Below the pieces are notes generated by a model, which was not told where the DNA came from, ran no database searches, and worked only from the letters and a program-made list of their open reading frames with translations. Both the position numbers and the translations under genes were made by a program. 64,000 nucleotides of DNA from Bradyrhizobium sp. RP6 (GTDB taxonomy: Bacteria; Pseudomonadota; Alphaproteobacteria; Rhizobiales; Xanthobacteraceae): positions 806,001 to 870,000 of the forward strand of contig NZ_RQIT01000001.1 of assembly GCF_003837805.1 (NCBI RefSeq). The letters run 5' to 3'. This document shows, piece after piece, positions 9,405-18,542 of the stretch. The first letter of the stretch is position 1; the number at the start of each line of letters is the position of its first letter.

Positions 9405-9803
9405 ATGAGCATTTTCGGGAAAATCATGAGCGCGATCTTCGGCAGCCAGCCGGCCTCCGCCGCGCCCGCCGGTGGCGCAGCTTCGCCCGGCGCGCCCGCA
9501 GGGGCGCCAAGCGCTTCGGCGCCGACCGCCGCGCCCATGGCTGCCGTTGACGTAGCGGCGATCGTCGACAAGGCGGTGGCCGCACACAAGGGCGAGAAGC
9601 TGGAATGGCGCACCTCGATCGTCGACCTCATGAAGGCGCTCGACATCGATTCCAGCCTCGCTGCACGCAAGGATCTCGCCAAGGAGCTGGGCTACAGCGG
9701 CGACATGAACGACTCGGCTAGCATGAACGTCTGGCTGCATAAGCAGGTGATGTCCAAGCTCGCCGCCAACGGCGGCAAGCTGCCGCCGGAGATCAAGCAC
9801 TGA
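9405..9803 (+). CDS. DUF3597 domain protein
   Basis: A 132-residue protein. The start MSIFGKIMSAIFG is preceded by GGGGAGCAG. An Ala/Pro/Gly-rich linker (about residues 16-45) leads into the DUF3597 domain, with VDKAVAAHKGEKLEWRTSI, DLMKALDIDSSLAARKDLA and the C-terminal NVWLHKQVMSKLAANGG. The domain is a small helical LysM-like fold of unknown role. A strong terminator follows. Confidence 0.9.
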   Translation: MSIFGKIMSAIFGSQPASAAPAGGAASPGAPAGAPSASAPTAAPMAAVDVAAIVDKAVAAHKGEKLEWRTSIVDLMKALDIDSSLAARKDLAKELGYSGDMNDSASMNVWLHKQVMSKLAANGGKLPPEIKH

Positions 9804-9822
9804 CCCGCCCGGGTCGTGCCGC

Positions 9823-9851
9823 AAGGGCCCGCGATCTCGCGGGCCCTTTTT
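9823..9851 (+). terminator. Rho-independent terminator of DUF3597 gene
   Basis: Perfect 11-bp stem AAGGGCCCGCG/CGCGGGCCCTT with a 4-base loop followed by a T-run, 20 bases after the stop. The A-run on the other side means it can also end the convergent GNAT gene at 9855. Confidence 0.9.
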
Positions 9852-9854
9852 CCT

Positions 9855-10130
9855 TCAGGCGACCAGATCCGCATCCTCCGGATGCCTGTCGAGATAGTCG
9901 ACGACGAAGCTGCAGCCGGCGATCACCTTCCTGCCGTCGCGCCGGATCAAGTCCAGCGCGCCCTTGACCAGCTCGGAGCCAATGCCGCGGCCGCGCAGCG
10001 GGCGCGGCGTCTCGGTATGGGTGATGATGACGGCAGACGGCGTCAGCCGGTAATTGGCGAAGGCGATGTCGCTGCCGACATCGAGCTCGAAGCGGCTCCT
10101 GTCCTTGTTGTCGCGTACCAATGCCGCCAT
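9855..10130 (-). CDS. Small GNAT-type acetyltransferase (YjdJ-like)
   Basis: A 91-residue protein starting at MAALVRDNK. It matches the short single-domain N-acetyltransferase family (PF14542-like): the acetyl-CoA loop RPLRGRGIGSELVKGAL, then VIAGCSFVVDYLDRHPED. The invariant Cys in CSF and the terminal YLDRHPE are typical. Substrate unknown. A close paralogue lies at 10894-11169 in the same orientation, about 40% identical by eye, with the SPW gene between them. Confidence 0.88.
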   Translation of the reverse strand: MAALVRDNKDRSRFELDVGSDIAFANYRLTPSAVIITHTETPRPLRGRGIGSELVKGALDLIRRDGRKVIAGCSFVVDYLDRHPEDADLVA

Positions 10131-10449
10131 GAGGAATCCTTCCGAAATGCAGATTGCCTCCTGATCTAGGAGGCTTGCTCCGCCCCTGCCAAGATGCAGC
10201 CAAGGCAGATTGGCGCAGAGGAGATATCCGCAAATGGGCACCGCCGTGACCGCAGTGCAGTATGGAAATCGTGCTCTGCGAGCATGATGCGGCGACCGCA
10301 AATAATCCTCGATACGGCTCTTGCAGGCCGAACTTCGGTTCCCACGTCCTGGAGAGGACATACGCCCGAATGCGGCCGGCAGGTCGCCAGACATTCGGAG
10401 TGTCGTGATCGCCAGCCGCAGACGTATGCCTCTTTTGCAGGAGGGTACG
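10131..10449. other. Intergenic region
   Basis: No gene recognised. It separates the minus-strand GNAT gene from the plus-strand SPW gene and should contain both promoters. A GGAAC element on the minus strand near 10340 resembles half of an EcfG promoter, without a convincing partner. Confidence 0.3.
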
Positions 10450-10845
10450 ATGTCGGATTCTGGTTTCTTGAACACTCATCGAACATGGGAAGACTGGTGC
10501 GGGATGCTGCTTGGCGCGGCGATCGTGGCTTCGCCGTGGTTTCCCGTCCAGGATCAGGGGATCACCGGGCACCAGACGGCCATCCTCAATACCGTCGCGA
10601 TCGGTCTGATCGTGTTTGGCCTCAGCCAGCTCGAATACGTCGCCTTGCAGCGGTGGCAAGAGGTAACCACGATCCTGGTTGGACTGTGGCTCATCGCCTC
10701 GCCTTACGTGATCGGCTACTCCGCTGACGGCTTCCTCCGCATCTATCACACGGCACTCGGTGCGGTGGTGGTGCTGCTCGGCATACTCCAGCTGTGGCAG
10801 GACTGGGATCAGACTGACCAGGACATGCTCAGGCATGGGCAATAG
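10450..10845 (+). CDS. SPW-repeat membrane protein
   Basis: A 131-residue protein with four hydrophobic helices. The start at MSDSGFLNTHRTWEDW is preceded by GCAGGAGGG. Two SPW repeats (PF03779) are visible: WEDWCGMLLGAAIVASPWF and, about 65 residues later, WQEVTTILVGLWLIASPYV. SPW proteins are inner-membrane proteins of unknown role. Two small acetyltransferase genes flank it on the opposite strand. Confidence 0.9.
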   Translation: MSDSGFLNTHRTWEDWCGMLLGAAIVASPWFPVQDQGITGHQTAILNTVAIGLIVFGLSQLEYVALQRWQEVTTILVGLWLIASPYVIGYSADGFLRIYHTALGAVVVLLGILQLWQDWDQTDQDMLRHGQ

Positions 10846-10858
10846 CCGTAGATGTCGG

Positions 10859-10888
10859 CAGGCCCGCCGGCCACGGGCGGCGGGCCTG
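10859..10888. terminator. Convergent-gene hairpin
   Basis: An 11-bp GC stem CAGGCCCGCCG/CGGCGGGCCTG between the stops of the SPW gene (10845) and the second GNAT gene (10894). There is no T-run; probably a bidirectional terminator. Confidence 0.6.
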
Positions 10889-10893
10889 TGCAC

Positions 10894-11169
10894 TCATCTT
10901 GTCACGAGATCTGCATAGTCCGGGTGCTTGTCGATCCACGCCTTCACGAACGGGCATTGTGGGATCAGCTTCAATCCGGCGGCGCGGACCTGGTCGAGCG
11001 CGCCTTGTACCAGCTTCGATCCGACCCCCTTGCCCCCGAGCGCCTTCGGCACGTCGGTATGCTCGAACGTGATCACGTTGCCATCGAGCTTGTAATGCTC
11101 GGTCGCAAGATGGCCTTCCACCGCGAGCTCGTAGCGGTGTTGGGCCTTGTTGTTGATGACGTCGCCCAT
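10894..11169 (-). CDS. Small GNAT-type acetyltransferase (YjdJ-like), paralogue
   Basis: A 91-residue protein, MGDVINNKAQHRYELAVEG, of exactly the same length as the gene at 9855. The acetyl-CoA loop reads KALGGKGVGSKLVQGAL; the core Cys (PQCPFVKAWIDKHPDY) is kept. A GGAAAGGGAC ribosome site precedes it. Likely arose by local duplication; substrate unknown. Confidence 0.88.
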   Translation of the reverse strand: MGDVINNKAQHRYELAVEGHLATEHYKLDGNVITFEHTDVPKALGGKGVGSKLVQGALDQVRAAGLKLIPQCPFVKAWIDKHPDYADLVTR

Positions 11170-11256
11170 GTCGTCCCTTTCCAGCTACCAGCCTCGCGCA
11201 CCATGCCGCTACGCGCGGTCGGGTCGGCCGATTTTTCAATGTTGAGGTCGTTCTGT

Positions 11257-11613
11257 TCAATCGGTCGCTCTGGCCAGCCTGGAATCTTCGGGCTGCGGCG
11301 GGCGGAGGCAACCCTGGCAGATGACCAGTGAGCGGTTGACCTTGGCGTCCTGCTCGGCCTCGACGCCGTCCTGCGCCTGCCACCATTCCTTCGAATAGGG
11401 CTGAACGCCGGCTTGCGACGTGTTGCGCTCGGAGTGGGCAGCGGTGCGCGTTGATTGTGAAGCAGCGCGCGGCCGGTTGGGATCCTCGCCGGCGCCATCC
11501 CAGGCATAACGCGCAGGCTCGAAGGCGGGATCGGAAGCCAGATGCGCCTGCGGCGCAACGGCACATCCGGCGAGCGCCAGCGTGAGCAGGAGGACGGCGG
11601 GCGCTTTGATCAT
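11257..11613 (-). CDS. Putative lipoprotein
   Basis: A 118-residue protein starting MIKAPAVLLLTLALAGC, a classic lipoprotein signal with lipobox LAGC. The rest is hydrophilic (DGAGEDPNRPRAASQ, EWWQAQDGVEAEQDAKVNR) and ends with a CQGC motif. A start three codons upstream is also possible. The function is not recognised; membrane anchoring is inferred from the lipobox. Confidence 0.65.
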   Translation of the reverse strand: MIKAPAVLLLTLALAGCAVAPQAHLASDPAFEPARYAWDGAGEDPNRPRAASQSTRTAAHSERNTSQAGVQPYSKEWWQAQDGVEAEQDAKVNRSLVICQGCLRPPQPEDSRLARATD

Positions 11614-11706
11614 GCAATGCACTCTGTACGCGGAGACGGATTAAGGGTGCGCCGATCATGTTTAAAATTCACTGAACAATTGCGGTTGTGACTGCGATCA
11701 ACGCTG

Positions 11707-11862
11707 ATGCGATCTCTGATCCTCCTGCTCACCTCGCTCGTAACCAGCGCGCGTGCCATCCGTTTCGATCTGCACGGCAGCAGCTGCTGCGGCTTCGGGG
11801 TGCAGGCCTGCTGGCAAGCGAAGGCCATTGCGGCGACTGCGTTTGCGTTTAGGCTGCCGTAG
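11707..11862 (+). CDS. Possible 51-residue secreted peptide
   Basis: An open frame MRSLILLLTSLVTSARA followed by a short cysteine-containing tail (GSSCCGFGVQACW) would encode a small exported peptide. There is no clear ribosome site and I recognise no family, so this may be chance. It is the only coding candidate in the 355 bp between the lipoprotein and acyl-CoA synthetase genes. Confidence 0.2.
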   Translation: MRSLILLLTSLVTSARAIRFDLHGSSCCGFGVQACWQAKAIAATAFAFRLP

Positions 11863-11967
11863 GGCAGGTCCGCGGCAGCCGGCCTTGCAGGGGCGCCGGC
11901 GATGGCGATAAATGGGCGGCAATGAGCGGGCAGCTTGCGCGCTGTCCGTCGTCGAAGAGGAAGCCCG

Positions 11968-13575
11968 ATGCAGCCCCTGCGCATGTCCCGCCGCGTCATG
12001 AATCTCGCTTACATGCTCACCCAGAATGCGCGGCGGCATGGATCGCGCCCCGGCTTCGTCTGGGGTGACAAATCCTGGACCTGGCGTGAGATCGATGCGC
12101 AGGTCTCGGCGCTGGCGGCCGCGCTCGCCGCGCGCGGCATCGCCAAGGGCGACCGCATCCTGGTCCATTCCAAGAATGGCGACGAGATGTTCTTCTCGAT
12201 GTTCGCCGCCTTCCGGCTTGGCGCGGTCTGGGTCCCCACCAATTTTCGCCTGATGCCGGATGAGGTGACCTATCTCGCACAAGCTTCCGGCGCGAAGGCG
12301 TTTCTGTGTCACGTCGATTTCCTCGAGCACGCGGCGGCCGTGAAGGGCGGCGCGCTGGAGTTCACCTGGAGCGTCGACGGCAGAGGCGCGTTCGGCGAGA
12401 CCTCGGTTGCGGAGGCCATCGCCTCGCGCGCCGGAGCGGTGGTCGAGAATGCGGCCGTCGAGCACGACGATCCCTGCTGGTTCTTCTTCACGTCGGGAAC
12501 CACCGGACGCTCCAAGGCCGCGGTGCTGACCCATGGCCAGATGGGCTTTGTCGTCACCAACCATCTCGCCGATCTGACGCCTGGCGTCACGGAGAACGAC
12601 GCCTCGCTGGTGGTGGCCCCGCTGTCGCATGGCGCCGGCGTGCATCAACTGGTGCAGACAGCGCGCGGCGTGTGCACCGTCTTGCTGCCGACTGAAAAAT
12701 TCGACATCAACGAGGCGTTCCGCCTGATCGAAAAGCATCAGGTCGCCAATCTCTTCACAGTGCCGACGATCCTCAAGATGATGGTCGAGCACCCCGCCGT
12801 CGACAAATACGATCACTCCTCGCTGCGGCACGTGATCTATGCGGGCGCGCCGATGTATCGTGAGGATCAGAAGACTGCGCTGAGGAAGCTCGGCAAGGTC
12901 ATCGTGCAATATTTTGGCCTCGGCGAGGTCACCGGCAACATCACCGTGCTTCCAGCGGCGCTGCACGATCCAGAGGACAGCCCGCATGCGAAGATCGGCA
13001 CCTGCGGCTTCGAGCGCACCGGCATGCAGGTCTCGATCCAGGACGACGAGGGGCGCGAGCTCGCGGCCAACCAGAGCGGCGAGATCTGCGTGATCGGGCC
13101 GGCCGTGCTCGCCGGCTATTACGACAACCCCGAAGCTAACGCTAAGGCATTCCGCAACGGCTGGTTCCGCACCGGTGACCTCGGCCACATGGATGAGGAG
13201 GGCTTCGTCTACATCACGGGCCGCGCTTCCGACATGTACATCTCCGGCGGCTCCAACATCTATCCGCGCGAGATCGAAGAGAAGATTTTGACCCATCCCG
13301 CGATCGGCGAGGTCGCCGTGCTCGGCGTGCCCGATGCGACCTGGGGCGAGGTCGGCGTTGCCGTCTGCGTCGCGCGCGAAGGTGCGAAGGCCGTGAGCGA
13401 GGCCGAGATGGCCGCGTTTCTCGGCCCGAAGGTGCCGCGCTACAAGATGCCGAAGCGGTTCTTCTTCTGGGAGGCGCTGCCCAAATCGGGCTACGGCAAG
13501 GTGCCGAAGCGGATGGTGCGTGACGAGCTCGAGGCGCGCGGGCTGCTCGATCTCGACAAGACCAAGGCAGGCTGA
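11968..13575 (+). CDS. Acyl-CoA synthetase (AMP-dependent)
   Basis: About 535 residues, starting at MQPLRMSRRVMNLAY after GAAGAGGAAG. It is an ANL-superfamily ligase that activates a carboxylic acid to acyl-AMP and then acyl-CoA. The P-loop FFTSGTTGRSKAAVLTHGQ, the GLGEVTG segment, the hinge WFRTGDLGHMDEEGF and the C-terminal lysine in KSGYGKVPKRM are all present, so it should be active. The substrate cannot be read from sequence; medium or aromatic acids are possible. It is probably cotranscribed with the PCC-domain gene that starts 6 bp later. Confidence 0.92.
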   Translation: MQPLRMSRRVMNLAYMLTQNARRHGSRPGFVWGDKSWTWREIDAQVSALAAALAARGIAKGDRILVHSKNGDEMFFSMFAAFRLGAVWVPTNFRLMPDEVTYLAQASGAKAFLCHVDFLEHAAAVKGGALEFTWSVDGRGAFGETSVAEAIASRAGAVVENAAVEHDDPCWFFFTSGTTGRSKAAVLTHGQMGFVVTNHLADLTPGVTENDASLVVAPLSHGAGVHQLVQTARGVCTVLLPTEKFDINEAFRLIEKHQVANLFTVPTILKMMVEHPAVDKYDHSSLRHVIYAGAPMYREDQKTALRKLGKVIVQYFGLGEVTGNITVLPAALHDPEDSPHAKIGTCGFERTGMQVSIQDDEGRELAANQSGEICVIGPAVLAGYYDNPEANAKAFRNGWFRTGDLGHMDEEGFVYITGRASDMYISGGSNIYPREIEEKILTHPAIGEVAVLGVPDATWGEVGVAVCVAREGAKAVSEAEMAAFLGPKVPRYKMPKRFFFWEALPKSGYGKVPKRMVRDELEARGLLDLDKTKAG

Positions 13576-13581
13576 GCGCGA

Positions 13582-14445
13582 GTGATGCGAAGTATCAAGC
13601 AGCCGGGCGCGCCAGTCGCAGAACGCATCCAATGGGTGGAGGGGAGGGGGCGCGCCTTTTCCTTCACGCTTCTGGCAGGTCTGCCGCTGCTGGAAGCTGC
13701 ACGTCGCGGATTTGCGGCAGAGGGATTTGGCGGCGGCGTGCTGAATTTCCGGCGCGGCGCGCTCGGGCCGTTCGCCTATGTCATGCCGGCGCTGTCGAAG
13801 ACCGGCGAGAACGCCGCGTTCTACAGCGACACGCACCGGCCCGAAGGCGTCACGCGCACGAAGCTTGGCAGCATGACGCTCGGCATGCGCGATGGCGCGC
13901 CGTTCTTTCATTGCCACGGGCTGTGGACGGAGGCGGACGGCAAGGCCAGCGGCGGCCACATGCTGCCGGACGAGACCGTCGTTGCCGAGCCTTTCGAGGT
14001 CGAGGCGTTCGGCATTGATGGCGCGATGTTCACCGCCGAGCCCGATCCGGAGACCAATTTCAAGCTGTTCGGGCCCGTGGCCTCCGCGAGCACCGGCGCG
14101 CGCACGACGAGCCGCAGCTTCGCATTGCGGCTGCGGCCCAATCAGGATTTTGCCGGCGGTATCGAGGACTTCTGCCGTGCACACGGCATTGCGCGTGCGA
14201 AAATTCACGGCGGCGTCGGCTCGACCATCGGCGCGCGTTTCACCCATGGCGGCGCCACCGAACCGTTTGCCACCGAGCTGGCGATCACGGCCGGGACAAT
14301 TGCGGCTGGCTCTTCGGGCGCACTCGAAGCGGCGCTTGACGTTGCGCTGGTCGACTACACCGGTGGCATCGCGGAGGGGCGAATGGTCCGTGGCGACAAC
14401 CCCGTTCTGATGACGATGGAGTTGGTGCTCGAGGTGTTGGGCTAG
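13582..14445 (+). CDS. PCC/DUF296 domain protein
   Basis: About 287 residues. Either GTG at 13582 or ATG at 13585 may be the start; both lie just after the synthetase stop, so the genes are likely one operon. Two copies of a PCC/DUF296-like domain can be traced: RAFSFTLLAGLPLLEAARRG with FHCHGLW, and later FALRLRPNQDFAGGIEDFCR with KIHGGVGS. DUF296 proteins form trimers and in plants bind DNA; bacterial members have no settled role. The metal-site-like HCHG motif is present. Confidence 0.8.
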   Translation: MMRSIKQPGAPVAERIQWVEGRGRAFSFTLLAGLPLLEAARRGFAAEGFGGGVLNFRRGALGPFAYVMPALSKTGENAAFYSDTHRPEGVTRTKLGSMTLGMRDGAPFFHCHGLWTEADGKASGGHMLPDETVVAEPFEVEAFGIDGAMFTAEPDPETNFKLFGPVASASTGARTTSRSFALRLRPNQDFAGGIEDFCRAHGIARAKIHGGVGSTIGARFTHGGATEPFATELAITAGTIAAGSSGALEAALDVALVDYTGGIAEGRMVRGDNPVLMTMELVLEVLG

Positions 14446-14461
14446 TAGCGGCGAGCGATCG

Positions 14462-16528
14462 TCAGGGGCGAGAACGTAGCTTGGCAATGGCCAGGAACGT
14501 GGATTCACTGACCCCTGAGCTGGATCCCTGAAAGAGGCTGAGCAAGGGGGATTGTCCCTGACCGATGCTCTGGCTGTTCTTGACGTCATATATGGCGGAG
14601 AAACGGCCCAGCAGCTTTTCAACCTTCGCGGGATCGGAGAGATCCTTGATCTTCATGAATTTGTCCACGAACTTAGCCTGCTGATCGATCGGCATCGCCG
14701 CCATCGAGTCAGGCAAATTGAAGGTGGTCCTGAACACCTCCGAAAGAGCCTTGTCGGCAAGGATGTCGTATGCGGACGTGATTTCCCCCGCCTTTCGCTG
14801 GAAATAGAGCGCCAGGCGCACGCCGGGATTCGTATTTCCCTGCTGCTGCTCCAGGCTCTGCTGGAGATAATTCGCCTGTGTGTCCCGCAATTGATGTTGC
14901 TTCTGAGGACCAATCATCGCAAGGCGCGCGACATTGCCCTTGCTGTCGAAATTGAACGACTCCACGATTTCGGCAAAGCGCGGATCGCTCTCGGTGTTGG
15001 CGAAGCTCTTGGGATTGTTCAGATCGGACGCGAAGATCTTGTTCAGATAGTCGGTGCTGACCTTCTTGGGGTCCAAACCCTTGGCGACGAGAATGAAATC
15101 GACCGTCTTCCGGTTCGCAAGCAGATCGGAAACGCTGTCTATGCCTGCGATGGCTTCTTTATAGGACGTCGCGTCTTTCTGGGCCTGTTCCCGAACTGCT
15201 TTCTGCTGCTCAGGGCTTGCCTCTTTCAGCACTGCAATGACGTAGTTTTTTGCGATCTGGAGGACTTTTGCTGGGTCCTGAGCCACTAAGGGGGTCGTCA
15301 GATTGCCTTTGGCGTCGAAGTTGAAGGCGCGTGCGAGCTCGACGTACCGATTGTCCTTGAGCGTATAGACGAAGCTCTTGGGATTGCTGAGATTGCTTTC
15401 GAGGACAGCCTTGACAGTGTCCGGCGAGACCGCTTGGGGATCGAGGCCGACGGCGCCCAGCGCAAAATCATATACGGCTGGAGTCGATACCAACGCCTGG
15501 ACTGACTTGATGTTGAGGATGGCGTTTCTGAACTGCCTGATTGCCAGAACTTCGTTCAGCGGGCTTGCCGCCGCATAGACGGCGGACTTGCTATCGTCGA
15601 ACCGCTTTGCCGTGAGAGTGACGTTTGCAGCAGTCTGCGCGGACACTCCTGGCGGAAGTGACCCGTCAGGCGAAAACTCGAACGCGCCAGCCAGATCTAC
15701 CAGGTCACCTATCGTCGCGATCTGGTCGCTGAGGCTGGCTACGCTCTTCGTGTATGATTCCAGGTGATATTTTTCGACCAGGATCTGGACCTTCAACTGG
15801 TTCACGTCGGCGCCAGGTTGCAAGAGTTGGGCCGTGTAGTCGGCGATCTTCGTGTTGGTGGCGCTCACGTCCGATTTGGCTTGAGCGAGCTGGGCGTTGA
15901 GGCCGGTCAACTGAGACGCGAGGGTCGTGTTGACGTAGCTGTTTGGATCGGATGGGTCGCTGCGCAGGACCTGACTTATCGTGTCGCGCGGCCACTTGTT
16001 CTGGTCGATCCCGAATGCCGAATAGACGTAGTTGCGGAGACGATCGTTGTTCAGCAGCTGGTCTGCACTGCTGATGCTGCCGATCTGGGCGTTGTAGTAT
16101 TTCGTATCGTCCGCAAGTGCATCGACCTGACTCTTCTTGGTCGCTGTGTACAGACCGATCATCTCGTCGATCTGGTCCTCCGATTGCGCAACGGGCTTTG
16201 TACCGCCCGTGAAGGAGAATGCAGCGGCAAACTCCCGGTAACGCTTGTCGACCAGCTTGTTGACGAAGCTCTTTGCATCGGAGAGGTCGCTCTCCAGCAC
16301 CTTTTTCATGAAAGCTTTGGCATACGCCATGTCTTCCAGGCCATATGCCTTCATCGCATAATGATAGAGGCGATAATCATTCATGAGATCGTCAATGGTC
16401 TTCACCTTGCCGATGTTGGCCTTGTAATAGGCGGCCTCTCGCGCGACGTCGGTCTGCTGTTCGACCCGGGTCAGGGACTGCTTGAGATGGCGCGAAATGT
16501 AATTGTAACTGAAATACGTTGATACCAT
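14462..16528 (-). CDS. DUF1217 repeat protein, flagellum-associated family
   Basis: A 688-residue protein. The start MVSTYFSYNYISRHLKQS follows GAGGAA. Four to five DUF1217 units are seen, each with a pattern like YYKANIGKVKTIDDLMND, then LESDLSDAKSFVNKL and RYREFAAAF; the last is near the C-terminus (ITSAYDILADKALSEVF). DUF1217 proteins in rhizobia are often encoded beside flagellar genes; a role in flagellar export or structure has been suggested. No flagellar gene lies near this one. No signal peptide is present. Confidence 0.85.
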   Translation of the reverse strand: MVSTYFSYNYISRHLKQSLTRVEQQTDVAREAAYYKANIGKVKTIDDLMNDYRLYHYAMKAYGLEDMAYAKAFMKKVLESDLSDAKSFVNKLVDKRYREFAAAFSFTGGTKPVAQSEDQIDEMIGLYTATKKSQVDALADDTKYYNAQIGSISSADQLLNNDRLRNYVYSAFGIDQNKWPRDTISQVLRSDPSDPNSYVNTTLASQLTGLNAQLAQAKSDVSATNTKIADYTAQLLQPGADVNQLKVQILVEKYHLESYTKSVASLSDQIATIGDLVDLAGAFEFSPDGSLPPGVSAQTAANVTLTAKRFDDSKSAVYAAASPLNEVLAIRQFRNAILNIKSVQALVSTPAVYDFALGAVGLDPQAVSPDTVKAVLESNLSNPKSFVYTLKDNRYVELARAFNFDAKGNLTTPLVAQDPAKVLQIAKNYVIAVLKEASPEQQKAVREQAQKDATSYKEAIAGIDSVSDLLANRKTVDFILVAKGLDPKKVSTDYLNKIFASDLNNPKSFANTESDPRFAEIVESFNFDSKGNVARLAMIGPQKQHQLRDTQANYLQQSLEQQQGNTNPGVRLALYFQRKAGEITSAYDILADKALSEVFRTTFNLPDSMAAMPIDQQAKFVDKFMKIKDLSDPAKVEKLLGRFSAIYDVKNSQSIGQGQSPLLSLFQGSSSGVSESTFLAIAKLRSRP

Positions 16529-16801
16529 CGCGCATTCCTCGCGGCTCTTACGGTCCCGGACGTCCGTCAATCATTGCGGGGTCGCGAGGTGGGGGCTGGC
16601 CTCATGCCAGCGGCGGTCTCACAGCTGCGTCTTAGGTCGGCTTTGCACCGCAATCTGAGATTTCATTTCTGATGAAGATAACGCATCCCGTGTTTGACGG
16701 GCCATTTGTTTCCATACGTTTCTCAAATACAGCTTACGCGAAGATGGTGTTCCCGGTATGTTCGGATCGAAAGATGGATAGGAATGGGGTTGGGAGCGAG
16801 C

Positions 16802-17569
16802 ATGAGCCGAAGAAGCGGTCGAACGATCAACCTGCCGGCGCCTTACCTGAAGCGGGTCTGGCTCGATCCGTCGCAAGTTCACGATCGCGAGGCCTATCCG
16901 TTCTGTCTGCCCATCTTCCCCGATGATTTCGAGCTCAGTTTCGACGCGGCCATCACGATCATCGTTGGAGAGAACGGCACCGGGAAGTCGACGATCCTCG
17001 AGGGCATCGCAGCGCTCGCCGGCTATGACGATGCCGGTGGCGGCAAGGGCTACATGCCGGTCGATCATTCCGAAGCGCGCGAGAAGATGGGCGGCCAGCT
17101 CTCCAAGGCGTTGCGCGCAAGCTGGCTGCCGAAGATCACCAATGGCTGGTTCTTCCGTGCGGAGAGTTTTTTCTCGGTCGCGCGATATCTGGACAAGGCC
17201 GCACGGGACGCCGGCCACTCCGGTCCCGATTTCCTCTCGCACTCCCACGGTGAAGGCTTCCTGCGCTTCTTCGAAGAACGCTGCCAACGCCAGGGCATCT
17301 TCATCTTCGACGAGCCGGAATCGGCGCTGTCGCCGGCGCGCCAGATCGAATTCCTGAAGCTGCTGCGCCGCATGGAAGAGTCCCGCATCTGCCAGGTGAT
17401 CACGGCAACGCATTCGCCGGTGCTGATGGCTTATCCAGACGCGCGGCTGCTGCGGCTCGGGAAATACGGGCTGGAGCCGACGACGGTGGAGCAGACCGAT
17501 CATTACCGGGTGATGCGGGAGTTTTGTGCTGATCCACGCGGGTTCGTGGAGGCGACGCTGGCGGAGTAG
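16802..17569 (+). CDS. AAA/ABC-type ATPase
   Basis: A 255-residue protein starting MSRRSGRTINLPAPYLKR. It has Walker A GENGTGKSTILEG, an SMC/ABC-like Walker B IFIFDEPESALSPARQ, and a switch histidine in TATHSPVLM, so it belongs to the RecF/SMC-like soluble ATPases of the COG3910 type. The signature region HSHGEGFLRFFEER replaces the classical ABC LSGGQ. It is a single gene, with no transmembrane partner, so not a transporter. Cellular role unknown. Confidence 0.88.
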   Translation: MSRRSGRTINLPAPYLKRVWLDPSQVHDREAYPFCLPIFPDDFELSFDAAITIIVGENGTGKSTILEGIAALAGYDDAGGGKGYMPVDHSEAREKMGGQLSKALRASWLPKITNGWFFRAESFFSVARYLDKAARDAGHSGPDFLSHSHGEGFLRFFEERCQRQGIFIFDEPESALSPARQIEFLKLLRRMEESRICQVITATHSPVLMAYPDARLLRLGKYGLEPTTVEQTDHYRVMREFCADPRGFVEATLAE

Positions 17570-17639
17570 GTGAGGGGATCCCCTAACACTAGCTCTCTCG
17601 CTATGGGCAATGACGGAGTGTGGAGCAGCAGTGCGCCAA

Positions 17640-18310
17640 CTCCAGTGTCCCGGACAAGCTGCGACGCGTGAGCGTTGCGGCGTAGAGCCGGAACCCCCAG
17701 GAGTCCGCGCGTCGGCTGCTGCATGGGCCCCGGCTCAGCAGCGCACCGCCGAAGGGGCGCTGCGCTGCGTTGGGGGCACGAGAGCCCGAATTCGTCTAGC
17801 GTTGCTACCCGCATCATAGGCGCGGCCTCGCATTCTCGCGGCACACCGTGCCCGAGCTTTGCTTCGATTGCCCGCCCTCAAAAGTGCCGAGGGCGCAGGG
17901 AAGGCCGGGTGCCGGCTGGCACCCGCGGTCCGCTGTGCGCGTAATGCGCTGGGAAGTGATGCACAGCGGCATACAGGTGAAGCCAAACATCCGGCCTTCC
18001 CTGCGCAGTGGGTTTACGGCTTATGTCGCGCTCTCCCCGGGGAGCGATGCACTATTGCCCCCGTCGCCTTGCGGATGACTGACGATGCGAACCCGGTCGG
18101 GCCGCAACGTCATCGCAAGGCTTGGCGCACAGACCCCGGGCGCCAGGACCACACGATTTTGCCGTACGCAAGCTGCACCCGTCGTGTGCGCGTGGGCGTT
18201 CGCTCACGGAGTGACCCGCCCTGCAAACCGCCTGCGCGCGATGCCGCCCGCGTCCACCACATTCCCATCCCGCGTTCGTGACGATCGCGATCCGCCCCTC
18301 GGCCCGGGTC
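17640..18310. repeat. Dispersed Bradyrhizobium-type intergenic repeat
   Basis: This ~670 bp has no credible gene on either strand. I recognise phrases such as GGGTTTACGGCTTATGTCG, GAGGGCGCAGGGAAGGCCGG and CGCGTTCGTGACGATCG, which occur as a block in many Bradyrhizobium intergenic regions. An inverted-repeat character is visible (AAGGCCGGGTGCC near 17900 against CATCCGGCCTTCC near 17990). Function unknown. The boundaries are approximate and the recognition is from memory, not a search. Confidence 0.55.
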
Positions 18311-18542
18311 GGGATGGCCTGAACATGCGCTAATTCCGAATTCCAGTAAAGCGAATTATTTTCGCCAGCAGGGCTTGACCGTGGTCTGGCGTGTTTTGCT
18401 CGTCGGGCAGCGCAACAGATGGTGTGAAGGTGGGGAGCGCGCCGCCACAGCCGCGCCACGAACCGGTCTCCCCACCGTCCAAAAATGCGCTACGATGCTC
18501 CCAGCGCGCTTCAAGTCGCGCAGGATCAACTGAGGAAACGAC

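Noticed and set aside
10335..10360. GGAAC as an EcfG (general stress) promoter for the GNAT gene
   Set aside because: The matching CGTT element at 16-17 bp spacing is missing, and the distance to the gene exceeds 200 bp.
11698..14622. 974-codon open frame on the minus strand
   Set aside because: It is antisense to the acyl-CoA synthetase and PCC-domain genes. Its composition (Arg, His, Ala, Gly-rich) is that of a GC-rich shadow frame and it has no domain.
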